This document shows positions 26,679-34,411 of a stretch of 64,000 bases of DNA, piece after piece (position 1 is the first letter of the stretch; the number at the start of each line of letters is the position of its first letter). The notes below the pieces were generated by a model. That model ran no database searches and was not told the DNA's origin. It was given only the letters and a program-made list of their open reading frames with translations. Source of the stretch: Phenylobacterium sp. RIFCSPHIGHO2_01_FULL_69_31 (GTDB lineage Bacteria; Pseudomonadota; Alphaproteobacteria; Caulobacterales; Caulobacteraceae); NCBI RefSeq assembly GCF_001824475.1, contig NZ_MHXN01000046.1:44947-108946 (forward strand), read 5' to 3'. A program made the position numbers and the translations under genes.

Positions 26679-27149
26679 ATGCGTTTGGCCCTTTTTCAAC
26701 CGGACATTCCGCAAAACCTGGGCGCCGCCATCCGGCTGGCCGCCTGTCTGGGCGTTCCGCTGGACGTGGTCGAGCCCTGCGGCTTCCCCTTGAGCGACGC
26801 CGCAATCCGCCGGGCCGCCATGGATTATGCGGCCGTCGCGCAGGTGCGCCGGCATAGCGGCTGGGAGGCTTTCCGCGGCGATCCGGCGCGGCTCGGACGT
26901 CTGGTGCTGTTCACGACGAAGGGGGCCATGCCCTTCCATGACTTCGCGTTCCGGCCCGACGACGTGCTGCTGTTCGGTCGCGAAAGCGCCGGCGTTCCGG
27001 AGGACGTGCATGCTGCCGCGGACGCCCGGCTGCTCATCCCGCTGGCGCCGGGCGCCCGCTCGTTGAACCTGGTGACCGCCGCGACGCTGGCGCTCGGCGA
27101 AGCCTTGAGGCAGATCAACGCCTTTCCGACCGGCGAACGAACAGATTAG
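26679..27149 (+). CDS. trmL: tRNA (cytidine/uridine-34 2'-O) methyltransferase TrmL
   Basis: SPOUT-class methyltransferase of 156 residues that methylates the wobble nucleotide ribose of leucine tRNAs. The knot motifs LFGRESAGVPEDVH and IPLAPGARSLNLVTAATLAL are present, and the N-terminus LALFQPDIPQNLGAAIRLAA is standard. ATG 26679 gives the family start and has GAGAGG upstream; ATG 26661 would add six residues and cover that site. hemF begins four bases after the stop. Confidence 0.92.
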   Translation: MRLALFQPDIPQNLGAAIRLAACLGVPLDVVEPCGFPLSDAAIRRAAMDYAAVAQVRRHSGWEAFRGDPARLGRLVLFTTKGAMPFHDFAFRPDDVLLFGRESAGVPEDVHAAADARLLIPLAPGARSLNLVTAATLALGEALRQINAFPTGERTD

Positions 27150-27153
27150 CTCG

Positions 27154-28032
27154 ATGTCCAGCCTGCCTCCCGAGATCCTGACCCGCCGCGAGCGCGCCAA
27201 GGAATGGTTCGAAAGCCTCCAGCAGCGCATCTGCGCCGAGCTGGAGCGGCTGGAGGACGAGGCCCCGCCCGAACTGTATCCCGAGCCCGCCAGCCGCTTC
27301 GAGTTCAAGCCCTGGACCCGGGAGACGGGCGTCGGCGGCGGGATCGGCGCTTTCTTCAAGGGCCGCCTGTTCGAAAAGGCCGCAGTGCACACCTCGGCCG
27401 CCATGGCCAAGTTCTCACCGGAGATGGCGGCCCAGATGCCAGGCGCCGACAAGGACCCTTCCTATGTGTCGGCCAGCATCAGCCTGATCGTCCATCCGCG
27501 CAGCCCGCGCGTCCCGACGGTGCACATGAACACCCGCTTCCTGTCGACCGCGGAGAGCTGGTTCGGCGGCGGGGCCGACCTGACGCCCGTGCTGGACGAA
27601 CAGCGCAGCCAGGACGCCGACGATGCCGTGCTGTTCCACGCCGCCATGAAGGCGGCCTGCGACCCGTTCGATCCGGAATGGCACCCGAAGTACAAGGCCT
27701 GGTGCGACGAATATTTCTTCCTGCCGCACCGGAACGAGCCGCGGGGCGTGGGCGGCATCTTCTACGACCGGCACAATTCCGGCGACTTCGAGAAGGATTT
27801 CGCCTTCACGCGGGCGGTGGGCGAGGCGTTCCTGGACGTCTACCCGCGCATCGTGCGCCACCGGATGAGCGAACCGTGGGGCGAGGCCGAGCGCCAGGAA
27901 CAGCTGGTCCGCCGCGGGCGCTACGTGGAGTTCAACCTGCTCTACGACCGCGGCACGATGTTCGGGCTGAAGGCCGGCGGCAACATCGAGACGATCCTGT
28001 CCTCGATGCCGCCCCTGGTGGCCTGGACCTGA
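27154..28032 (+). CDS. hemF: oxygen-dependent coproporphyrinogen III oxidase
   Basis: Converts coproporphyrinogen III to protoporphyrinogen IX with O2 in haem synthesis. The 292-residue protein shows SISLIVHPRSPRVPTVHMN-type sequence, RFLSTAESWFGGGADLTP, GVGGIFYDRHNSGDFEKDF and the end RGRYVEFNLLYDRGTMFGL, all standard for HemF. It follows trmL by four bases and precedes the deacetylase gene by three. Its position beside the cytochrome bc1 operon is coherent with aerobic respiration. Confidence 0.97.
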   Translation: MSSLPPEILTRRERAKEWFESLQQRICAELERLEDEAPPELYPEPASRFEFKPWTRETGVGGGIGAFFKGRLFEKAAVHTSAAMAKFSPEMAAQMPGADKDPSYVSASISLIVHPRSPRVPTVHMNTRFLSTAESWFGGGADLTPVLDEQRSQDADDAVLFHAAMKAACDPFDPEWHPKYKAWCDEYFFLPHRNEPRGVGGIFYDRHNSGDFEKDFAFTRAVGEAFLDVYPRIVRHRMSEPWGEAERQEQLVRRGRYVEFNLLYDRGTMFGLKAGGNIETILSSMPPLVAWT

Positions 28033-28035
28033 CCG

Positions 28036-28869
28036 TTGGTCAGCCTCGCCGAACGCCTGGGGTATGGGCCCGACGCCAAGCTGCTGATCGTCAACTGCGA
28101 CGACCTGGGCTCCAGCGCCGCGGCCAATCGGGCGACGGCCGCCGCGCATGCCGCCGGCGTCGCCACCAGCGCGACCCTGATGGTCCCCTGCCCCTGGGCG
28201 CTGGACGGCGTCCGGTCGTTCAAGGGCGGGATCGGCGTTCATCTGACGCTGACCTGCGAATACCCGGGCTATCGCTGGCGCAGCCTCACGGGCGCGGCCG
28301 CGCTGCAGGATGATGAAGGCTACATGCCCGCCACCGCCGCGGCGGTGTGGGCCGCCGCAGATCTCGACGCTGTCCGCGCAGAATGCCGGGCGCAGGTTGA
28401 CCAGGCCTTAGCCTGGGGCGTCGATGTCACGCATCTGGACGCGCACATGGGCACGATGCAGATCGACCGGCGCTACTTCGAGCTCTTCGTCGAGATGGCC
28501 GGCGAGTACGACCTGCCGCTGCGGATGTTCGGGTCCCGGGCGGAGGCGGAATTGGGCTTCGCCGCGCGGACGCTCGCCGCCGAGAGAGGCCTCGTTTTCC
28601 CGGACCACCTGACGACCACTTGGGGCCGGCCCGCGAAGGCAGCGTTCGCCGACATCCTCACCCGCCTGCGGCCCGGCGTCACCGAGGTCTACGTCCACCC
28701 GGTCGAGGATGGGCCGGAACTGCGCGCCTACGACCCCGACCACCCGCAGATCCGTGTGGACGACCACGAACTCATGACCGATCCGGAAACACCCGCGATG
28801 ATCGCGGCGGCGGGGGCGACCCTGATCAGCTTCGCCCCGCTCCGCGACCTGCAGCGGAGGACTGGATGA
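28036..28869 (+). CDS. ChbG/HpnK (YdjC-like) carbohydrate deacetylase
   Basis: A 277-residue metal-dependent deacetylase-like protein (PF04794). Known members remove acetyl groups from chito-oligosaccharides (ChbG) or hopanoid N-acetylglucosamine (HpnK). Motifs are LLIVNCDDLGSS near residue 16 (metal Asp), GVHLTLTCEY, THLDAHMGTM near 136 and VYVHPVEDG near 220. It appears to start at TTG 28036, three bases after hemF. It overlaps the acetyltransferase gene by ATGA, which suggests joint action on amino sugars. Confidence 0.85.
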   Translation: MVSLAERLGYGPDAKLLIVNCDDLGSSAAANRATAAAHAAGVATSATLMVPCPWALDGVRSFKGGIGVHLTLTCEYPGYRWRSLTGAAALQDDEGYMPATAAAVWAAADLDAVRAECRAQVDQALAWGVDVTHLDAHMGTMQIDRRYFELFVEMAGEYDLPLRMFGSRAEAELGFAARTLAAERGLVFPDHLTTTWGRPAKAAFADILTRLRPGVTEVYVHPVEDGPELRAYDPDHPQIRVDDHELMTDPETPAMIAAAGATLISFAPLRDLQRRTG

Positions 28870-29471
28870 CCGGCGTCATCCGCCCTTATCGCCGGGAGGA
28901 CTTGTCCGCGCTGTACGAGATCTGCCTCAAGACGGGCGACAACGGCGCGGACGCCACGCACCTCTACGCCGATCTTCGGATCATCGGCGAAATCTACGCC
29001 GCGCCCTACGCCACCTTCGAGCCGGCGCACGCCTTCGTCGCCGAAGACGAGACGGGCGCCGTGGCGGGGTACATCCTTGGGACCCCGGACACCCGGTCGT
29101 TCGAGGCACGTTGCGCGGCGGACTGGTGGCCGGCGCTTCGCGACCGCTACGCGGACACCGCGGACGTACCCTCCCAGCGCCGGACGCGGGACGAATGGGA
29201 CGCCTTCCACATCCACCATCCCCCGGCGGTCCCGCAGCCCGTCGTCGACGCCGCGCCGGCGCACCTGCACATCGACTTGCTGCCTCAGCTTCAGGGCCGA
29301 GGCGTGGGCCGGGCGCTGATGGACCGATGGCTGGACGCCGTCGGGGGCCGCGCGCACCTGGGCTGCCAGCCCGCCAATCACCGGGCGCAGCGATTCTATG
29401 AGCGCTATGGCTGGCGGCGCCTGGAGGGCGTGGGACCGAAGTCCGTGGTGTGGATGACCTTTGGCGTCTAA
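28866..29471 (+). CDS. GNAT acetyltransferase related to the O-GlcNAcase (NCOAT) C-terminal domain
   Basis: A 201-residue acetyltransferase fold. It starts IRPYRREDLSALYEICLKTG, has the core AFVAEDETGAVAGYILG, and an acetyl-CoA loop LPQLQGRGVGRALMD near 143. The overall pattern resembles the GNAT-like domain fused to animal O-GlcNAcase and its free bacterial relatives. Start ATG 28866 overlaps the deacetylase stop. It converges with a PEP-CTERM gene, sharing CTAA at 29468-29471. The acceptor is unknown. Confidence 0.85.
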   Translation: MTGVIRPYRREDLSALYEICLKTGDNGADATHLYADLRIIGEIYAAPYATFEPAHAFVAEDETGAVAGYILGTPDTRSFEARCAADWWPALRDRYADTADVPSQRRTRDEWDAFHIHHPPAVPQPVVDAAPAHLHIDLLPQLQGRGVGRALMDRWLDAVGGRAHLGCQPANHRAQRFYERYGWRRLEGVGPKSVVWMTFGV

Positions 29472-30142
29472 CTCGCCGCCAGCCGGCGGGCGCGCAGGGC
29501 GGCGCCGGCCAGGCCGAAGCCGGCGATCATCAGCGCCCAGGTCGTGGGCTCGGGCACAGGCCCCGGACTGGACGGGCCGACATAGGTCACCTCGACGCCG
29601 CCCAGGTTGAAGTCCGTCTCGGCCAGGGCCTCGCCGAAGTTGGTAGGCGACCACAGCCGCAGGGACCCGCCGCCATAGCCGTAGGCCATGAAGGGGGTCT
29701 CCAGGTCGCCGGGCATGCCGGAGCCAATGACCATCGCACTCAGCTCGTTGTCGTAGTTGGCGGGGTTGGTCCCGCGGGCTGACAGCCAGGTCCAATAGTC
29801 GTCGGTCGAACTGGCATAGCCGTAGTCGGGCAGGTCGAGATCGAGAGTCACGCCATCGATGGTGATCGAGGCGCTGAGGATCGGGTTCAGGCCGCCAGAT
29901 TGCACGACCATGTCCTCGCCCGTCGTCGTCACGCGGGCGCCGAGGGCGGTGTCGTAGACGAAGGTCAGCGACATCGATTTGTACGCCAGGCTGCTGTCGG
30001 GGGTCCCGAACAGCCCCGCGTAGTCGTGACCGCCGAAGTCCGTGGACCCGTAGAACGTCGCCATCATCACCGCCGCAGGAGCCGGCGACCCGGCCACGAT
30101 CGCTGCGCCCAAGGCGCCGGCCAGCATGTTCGAAACCCGCAT
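29468..30142 (-). CDS. PEPxxWA-CTERM sorting-domain exported protein
   Basis: A 225-residue exported protein with an N-terminal signal peptide and a C-terminal sorting tag: PEPTTWALMIAGFGLAGAAL followed by a basic RARR cluster. The mature region is rich in Gly, Ser, Thr and aromatic residues, typical of exosortase substrates. ATG 30142 is preferred because it begins the signal peptide (MRVSNMLAGALGAAIVAG) and follows GGGCGGGG; 24 codons upstream remain open. No exosortase gene is in this window. Function unknown. Confidence 0.82.
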   Translation of the reverse strand: MRVSNMLAGALGAAIVAGSPAPAAVMMATFYGSTDFGGHDYAGLFGTPDSSLAYKSMSLTFVYDTALGARVTTTGEDMVVQSGGLNPILSASITIDGVTLDLDLPDYGYASSTDDYWTWLSARGTNPANYDNELSAMVIGSGMPGDLETPFMAYGYGGGSLRLWSPTNFGEALAETDFNLGGVEVTYVGPSSPGPVPEPTTWALMIAGFGLAGAALRARRLAAS

Positions 30143-30233
30143 CGGAAAGCCCGCCCCGACAATTGACATAATCAATGCCAATACAATCGGAGACATGGGT
30201 TTCGTCAAGCGCACTCGCGGATGAGGCGAGTGT

Positions 30234-30929
30234 TCAGCTCTGCAGGAAGCGATTGATCCAGAGGCCGACGCGCGCGCGGTCGTCGGGCCCCTCGTAGCTG
30301 GCGATGCCGCGGTCCGCCTGCTCGTCGGTGTAGACCTTGCCCCGGCGGGCCTCGATCAGGGCCCGGGCGTAGTCGGGCTCGAACTCCGGATGCAACTGCA
30401 TCGAGATCGCCGGCTGGTCGCGCCAGGCCAGGGCGCCCAGCGGCGTGAAGGCGCTCGCGGCGATCACCTCGGCGTTGGGCGGCAACTCGACAACCTGGTC
30501 CTGGTGGGATCCCGGCAGGCGGATGGCGGGCGGGCCGTCCATCCAGGGCTCGGCGCGGACGACGCGATAGTCCTGCTGGCCGATCGCCCAGCCCTTGGGC
30601 GACTTGATCACCTGACCGCCGAAGGCCTGGGCCATGGCCTGATGCCCGAAGCAGATCCCGACCAGCTTCGTTCGGCCCTTGGCGGCCCGCAGCCAGTCCA
30701 GCAGCTCGCCGATCCACGGATCGCTCTCATAGACCCCAGCCGCCGAGCCGGTGACGATATAGGCGGCGCAATCCCCCGGCGCGGACGGCAGCTCGCCCTC
30801 GTCCGCCGCATAGACGCGCCAGTCGTAGGCGTCCGGCCCCAGCAGGCGCCTGAACATGTCGGGATAGGTCCCGAACTGCGGGATCGCCGGCCTGGGCGGG
30901 CGGCCGGTCTTGAGGATGCCGACCTTCAA
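30234..30929 (-). CDS. type 1 glutamine amidotransferase family protein
   Basis: A 231-residue class I GATase-like protein with the nucleophile elbow LVGICFGHQAMAQAFGG and the His/Glu pair in MQLHPEFEPDY, so the triad is complete. Freestanding members include gamma-glutamyl peptidases that cleave glutathione conjugates or polyamine adducts. Start TTG 30929 overlaps the stop of cca (TTGA), placing it last in the five-gene operon. The substrate cannot be assigned. Confidence 0.88.
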   Translation of the reverse strand: MKVGILKTGRPPRPAIPQFGTYPDMFRRLLGPDAYDWRVYAADEGELPSAPGDCAAYIVTGSAAGVYESDPWIGELLDWLRAAKGRTKLVGICFGHQAMAQAFGGQVIKSPKGWAIGQQDYRVVRAEPWMDGPPAIRLPGSHQDQVVELPPNAEVIAASAFTPLGALAWRDQPAISMQLHPEFEPDYARALIEARRGKVYTDEQADRGIASYEGPDDRARVGLWINRFLQS

Positions 30930-32176
30930 TAGACCATGCCTTGGGCGACGGCCTTGAGCTTCTCGATGATCGACAGCTTGTCCTCGAGGAAGTCGTTGTC
31001 GACCCACCAGTCCTCGACTTCGCGGATCACCCGGCCGACCAGCGGACCCTTCGGCACGCCGGCGTTCATCACCTCCTCGCCCGTGAGCGGCAGGCTCGGC
31101 GGGCTCCAGCCGTCGGCGAGCGCGATCAGCCCACGCCACTGCATCGTCGTGGCCGTCCGAGGCGCGGCCGCCCAGGCCAGCTTGGCGCGGTCGCGGAAGG
31201 TCCCTCGCCCGCCCCGGTATACTTCCCGCCGGATCTCGCGCGGGCTCATCCAGCTCTTCATGACCGGCGTCGGAGACAGGGCGGCGACGATGCGGTCGCG
31301 GTCGGGGTTGGAGAGCCGCAGCCGTTCGGCCAGGCGGGCGGCGGCCACTTGATCGCTCGGCAGCAGGGCGGCCAGGCGCAGCACCGGGTCGTTCTCGAAC
31401 AGCTGGTCGCCTTCGATGCCGCAGAGCGCTTCGAAGCGGCCCAGGTCGGCCGGCAGCTTGAGCACCACGTCCAGGACGCCAGTCTCGGCCATCAGCCGCA
31501 CCGCGGCCCGGGGGTCGTCGGCCGCCAGCAGCTTCAGCAGCTCCTTGGAGATCCGCTCCGCCGCCAGGTTGTCGACGCTGTCCTTCAGGGCGGCGCAGGC
31601 CGCGACCGCGGCCGGATCGGGCGCCCCCTTTCCGAACCACGCATAGAACCGGAAGAAGCGCAGGTTGCGCAGGTGATCCTCGCGCAGCCGCTGTTCGGGA
31701 TCTCCCACGAAGACGATGCGTCCGGCCCGGGCATCGGCCACCCCATGGCCTGTGGGGTCGAAGATGCCGCCGTCGCGCCGGGCGTAGAGAGCGTTCAGCG
31801 TGAAGTCGCGGCGCTCGGCGTCCTCATGCCAGTCGTCGGTGAAGGCCACGGTGGCGCGGCGGCCGTCGGTGGAGACATCACGGCGCAGGGTGGTGATCTC
31901 ATGCGGCAGGTGGCTCGAGATCGCGGTGACAGTGCCGTGCTCGATGCCTGTGGGCAGGGCGCGTATCCCCGCCGCCTGCAGCGCCGCCGTGACCTGCTCC
32001 GGGGTCAGCCGGGTGGCGATGTCGATGTCGTCGATGGGGCGGCCGACCAGGGCGTTTCGCACGCAACCGCCGACGAAACGGGCGCAGTCGGGGCCGCCCA
32101 CGGCTTCCAGAGCGTCGAAGACCGCCGCGGTCGCCGGCGCGGTCATCCAATGGGGCTGGCCCAGGGTGTCGGTCAT
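30926..32176 (-). CDS. cca: CCA tRNA nucleotidyltransferase / polyA polymerase family
   Basis: A 416-residue class II nucleotidyltransferase. Motif A is FVGGCVRNALVGRPIDDIDI near 40-60 with the catalytic DxD. It also has HGTVTA, the RRDFTLNALYA motif near 127 and LRFFRFYAWFGKG near 178, followed by the helical C-terminal half. In most alphaproteobacteria the single family member adds CCA to tRNA. The start ATG overlaps the DUF6111 stop (ATGA). Confidence 0.93.
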   Translation of the reverse strand: MTDTLGQPHWMTAPATAAVFDALEAVGGPDCARFVGGCVRNALVGRPIDDIDIATRLTPEQVTAALQAAGIRALPTGIEHGTVTAISSHLPHEITTLRRDVSTDGRRATVAFTDDWHEDAERRDFTLNALYARRDGGIFDPTGHGVADARAGRIVFVGDPEQRLREDHLRNLRFFRFYAWFGKGAPDPAAVAACAALKDSVDNLAAERISKELLKLLAADDPRAAVRLMAETGVLDVVLKLPADLGRFEALCGIEGDQLFENDPVLRLAALLPSDQVAAARLAERLRLSNPDRDRIVAALSPTPVMKSWMSPREIRREVYRGGRGTFRDRAKLAWAAAPRTATTMQWRGLIALADGWSPPSLPLTGEEVMNAGVPKGPLVGRVIREVEDWWVDNDFLEDKLSIIEKLKAVAQGMVY

Positions 32177-32436
32177 TTGGGTTCGAAATGGCCTTCGGTG
32201 ACGCGCCCGTCCGGACGGACCTCGCCCGGAACGTAGCGCTCTGCGCGATTGTCCGTATGGAAGACCGCGGTCGCCATCAAGGAGAGGCCGATCAGCGCCC
32301 CCGCCGCCGCGATGAGCCAAGGCCACGGTGTCGAGCCCATGGGCCGGCCGGTGCGGCGGGCCCAGGCCGCCCACAGGAACCACAGCAGAAACGGGACCGC
32401 CGCCAAGGCCACGCGGCTCAGCACCAGGCTAAGCAA
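32173..32436 (-). CDS. DUF6111-type small membrane protein
   Basis: An 87-residue protein with two membrane spans (SRVALAAVPFLLWFLW near 6-22 and WLIAAAGALIGLSLMATAVF near 37-56) and a soluble tail (RAERYVPGEVRPDGRVTEGHFEPK). It matches my memory of DUF6111. It starts at TTG 32436, eight bases inside the end of the Nudix gene, and its stop overlaps the cca ATG. The gene order Nudix - DUF6111 - cca recurs in alphaproteobacteria, as I recall it. Function unknown. Confidence 0.75.
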   Translation of the reverse strand: MLSLVLSRVALAAVPFLLWFLWAAWARRTGRPMGSTPWPWLIAAAGALIGLSLMATAVFHTDNRAERYVPGEVRPDGRVTEGHFEPK

Positions 32437-33076
32437 GCGAGGCCCCGTAGAGCCGCTCGTAGAGCGCGCGCAGGATACCGGCGGTCGCGCCCCAGATGTA
32501 CCGGTCCTCGTGGGTGGTGGCATAGAAGCGGCGCTTCTCGCCGGACGGCAGCTGGCCCTCGCGCTCCTCGTAGTTCGACGGGTCCATCAGGAAGCCGAAC
32601 GGCGTCTCGAAGATGTCGGCCACCTCGTCCGGGTTGGGCTGCAGCGAGAAGCCGGGGCGCACGAACCCGACGGCCGGCGTGATCAGGTAGCCGCTGCCGG
32701 TCTGATAGGGCGTGGAAAGCCCGACTAGGTCCACGAAATGCGGCGCCAGGCCCACCTCTTCGTGCGCCTCGCGCAGGGCGGTCTCCCAGAGTCGCTCGCC
32801 GGGGTCCTGCCGGCCGCCGGGCAGGGCCACCTGGCCGGTGTGGCTGCGCAGGGTGTCGGAACGCCGGGTGAGCAGCACGTTCACCCCGGCCTCGCGTTCA
32901 ACGAGGCCGATCAGGACGGCGGCGGACTTCAGCGGCCCGGCCACGGCATCGGCCCAGCCGCCCGGCGTCAGGTCGAAGTCCGAACGGCGCTGGCCGCCCT
33001 CCACCGCGTGGTCGTGAAGCGGGTCCAGGTGCTCGGCGATCCAGTCGCGCAGATGCCGCGGCGAAAAGTGGTTCAC
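32429..33076 (-). CDS. Nudix hydrolase, CoA pyrophosphatase type
   Basis: A 215-residue Nudix enzyme with the UPF0035-type lead-in LLTRRSDTLRSHTGQVALPG and a complete Nudix box (GGRQDPGERLWETALREAHE then EVGL). This subgroup hydrolyses coenzyme A and its esters to 3',5'-ADP and phosphopantetheine. ATG 33076 overlaps the DUF1285 stop and the 3' end overlaps DUF6111, so it is the second gene of a tightly coupled operon. Confidence 0.9.
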   Translation of the reverse strand: MNHFSPRHLRDWIAEHLDPLHDHAVEGGQRRSDFDLTPGGWADAVAGPLKSAAVLIGLVEREAGVNVLLTRRSDTLRSHTGQVALPGGRQDPGERLWETALREAHEEVGLAPHFVDLVGLSTPYQTGSGYLITPAVGFVRPGFSLQPNPDEVADIFETPFGFLMDPSNYEEREGQLPSGEKRRFYATTHEDRYIWGATAGILRALYERLYGASLA

Positions 33077-33642
33077 GTCTGCGCCTCGGCCGGTCCCAGC
33101 GGGAACCAGGCGCCGTTCGAGGCGACGCCCAGCATCCGGCCTTGGGGCGTCTGGCGTTCCTCCGCCATCTCGACCAGTTCGTAGAACACCGGCCGGGCGA
33201 TCAGCGCCTCCAGCCCCCGGCGGACGTGGAGGTAGGGCCGCGGCTCACCATCCGCGCCCACCTCGACCCGCAGGGCGTGCTCGGGACCGGCCTCGACCTC
33301 GTCGCCGACGTTGGTGAGGAAGCGCAGCGTGTCCCCTTCCCGGTCGACGCGGGTGGCGATGAACGGTGCATCCTCCACCGTGATCCGCATCTTCTCGACC
33401 GGCGTGACCAGGTGGAAGCCGTCGGGGTCCTTGCGCAGCACCGTCGAGAACAGGCGCACCAGGGCCTCGCGGTTGATCTGAGCGCCCTCGTGCAGCCAGC
33501 GCCCGTCGCGCTTGATGACGATGTCGATCCCGCCGCAGTGGGCGGGATTCCACAGGTGCACGGGCGGCAGGCCGCGGCCCGGCGCCTGCTTGGCCGCCGC
33601 CGCTATGCCGTCCAGACCGGGTTGGGAAGGAACCTCCGCCAT
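33073..33642 (-). CDS. DUF1285 family protein
   Basis: A 189-residue cytoplasmic protein of the DUF1285 family, two-domain beta-rich. The typical lead is LPPVHLWNPAHCGGIDIVIK, then the GRWLHEGAQI segment, and a later PYLHVRRGLEALIARPVFYE. It is the likely first gene of the DUF1285 - Nudix - DUF6111 - cca - amidotransferase operon. The start is at ATG 33642, giving the short MAEVPSQPGL leader. Function not established. Confidence 0.86.
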   Translation of the reverse strand: MAEVPSQPGLDGIAAAAKQAPGRGLPPVHLWNPAHCGGIDIVIKRDGRWLHEGAQINREALVRLFSTVLRKDPDGFHLVTPVEKMRITVEDAPFIATRVDREGDTLRFLTNVGDEVEAGPEHALRVEVGADGEPRPYLHVRRGLEALIARPVFYELVEMAEERQTPQGRMLGVASNGAWFPLGPAEAQT

Positions 33643-33698
33643 CGCAGGAAGGTAGGCGTGGCCCAGAGTCGGCTCAAGCGCGGCGGGGCGAAGGGCGC

Positions 33699-34199
33699 TC
33701 AGCGGGCCCGCACCGGGCCGCTCAGCGCAAGGTCGCCGAAGCTGCGGGCCAGGACGCGGCGAGCGTCCACCGGGCCTGGCAGGGTCACGTCCGGGGCGAT
33801 CGCGAAGCCGACGCGCTGGAAGTACGGGAGATCGCCTACCAGCAGAACCGCAGGCTCGCCGGCCGCCTCGGTCGCCGCGCAGGCGCGTTCGACCAGCTGC
33901 GCGCCCAGGCCGTGGCGGCGCTCGGTCTCCTCGACCGCCAGGGGCCCGAGGAAGACCACCGGCTGGTCGCCGACGCTGATGCGCCACATGCGCACCACGC
34001 CCACGACCTTGCCGGCCTCTAGGGCGCAGAAGGACAGCTCGGGCGCGAAGTCGGCAAACTCGCGGACGCGCTCCGAGACCTTGGCGAAGCGGCCGGGCCC
34101 GAAGGCGCGGTTCAGCAGGGCTTCCACCTGCGCGGCGTGCGCGGGGGATTCGTTGACGAAGATGAGTTCCGGCGGGGGCCGGTCGGGCTGAAGGGACAT
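33699..34199 (-). CDS. GNAT-family N-acetyltransferase (YhbS-like)
   Basis: A 166-residue acetyltransferase of the COG3153 type. Core elements are ELIFVNESPAHAAQVEALLN, VVGVVRMWRISVGDQPVVFL, and the acetyl-CoA loop ERRHGLGAQLVERA near 90. The late YFQRVGFAIAPDVTLPGPV is the usual end of this group. ATG 34199 is chosen because upstream codons look non-coding. Target unknown. It lies 56 bases before DUF1285 on the same strand and may belong to the same message. Confidence 0.85.
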   Translation of the reverse strand: MSLQPDRPPPELIFVNESPAHAAQVEALLNRAFGPGRFAKVSERVREFADFAPELSFCALEAGKVVGVVRMWRISVGDQPVVFLGPLAVEETERRHGLGAQLVERACAATEAAGEPAVLLVGDLPYFQRVGFAIAPDVTLPGPVDARRVLARSFGDLALSGPVRAR

Positions 34200-34411
34200 A
34201 GGCCGATCTCTAGAGGCGAAGGACGACGTTTCGGCGTCGGGCGAGCGCCCGGGGCCGGTGCGGGTTCGGCGGCGGCTCAGGCCAGCGGACGTCGTCGCAT
34301 CGAAAGGGCCCTCCGGGCCGTGGATCGGAGGCGCGCAGATAGGGCTATCGTCCGTGCGCGTCAACGCCGTTGCGACGATGTGCGGCGCAGGGCAGGTTCG
34401 CAGGCCTTCAG

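Noticed and set aside
32173..32523. Longer 116-codon form of the DUF6111 gene
   Set aside because: The extra N-terminus lies inside the Nudix gene and is unlike a membrane protein start. TTG 32436 gives the short standard form.
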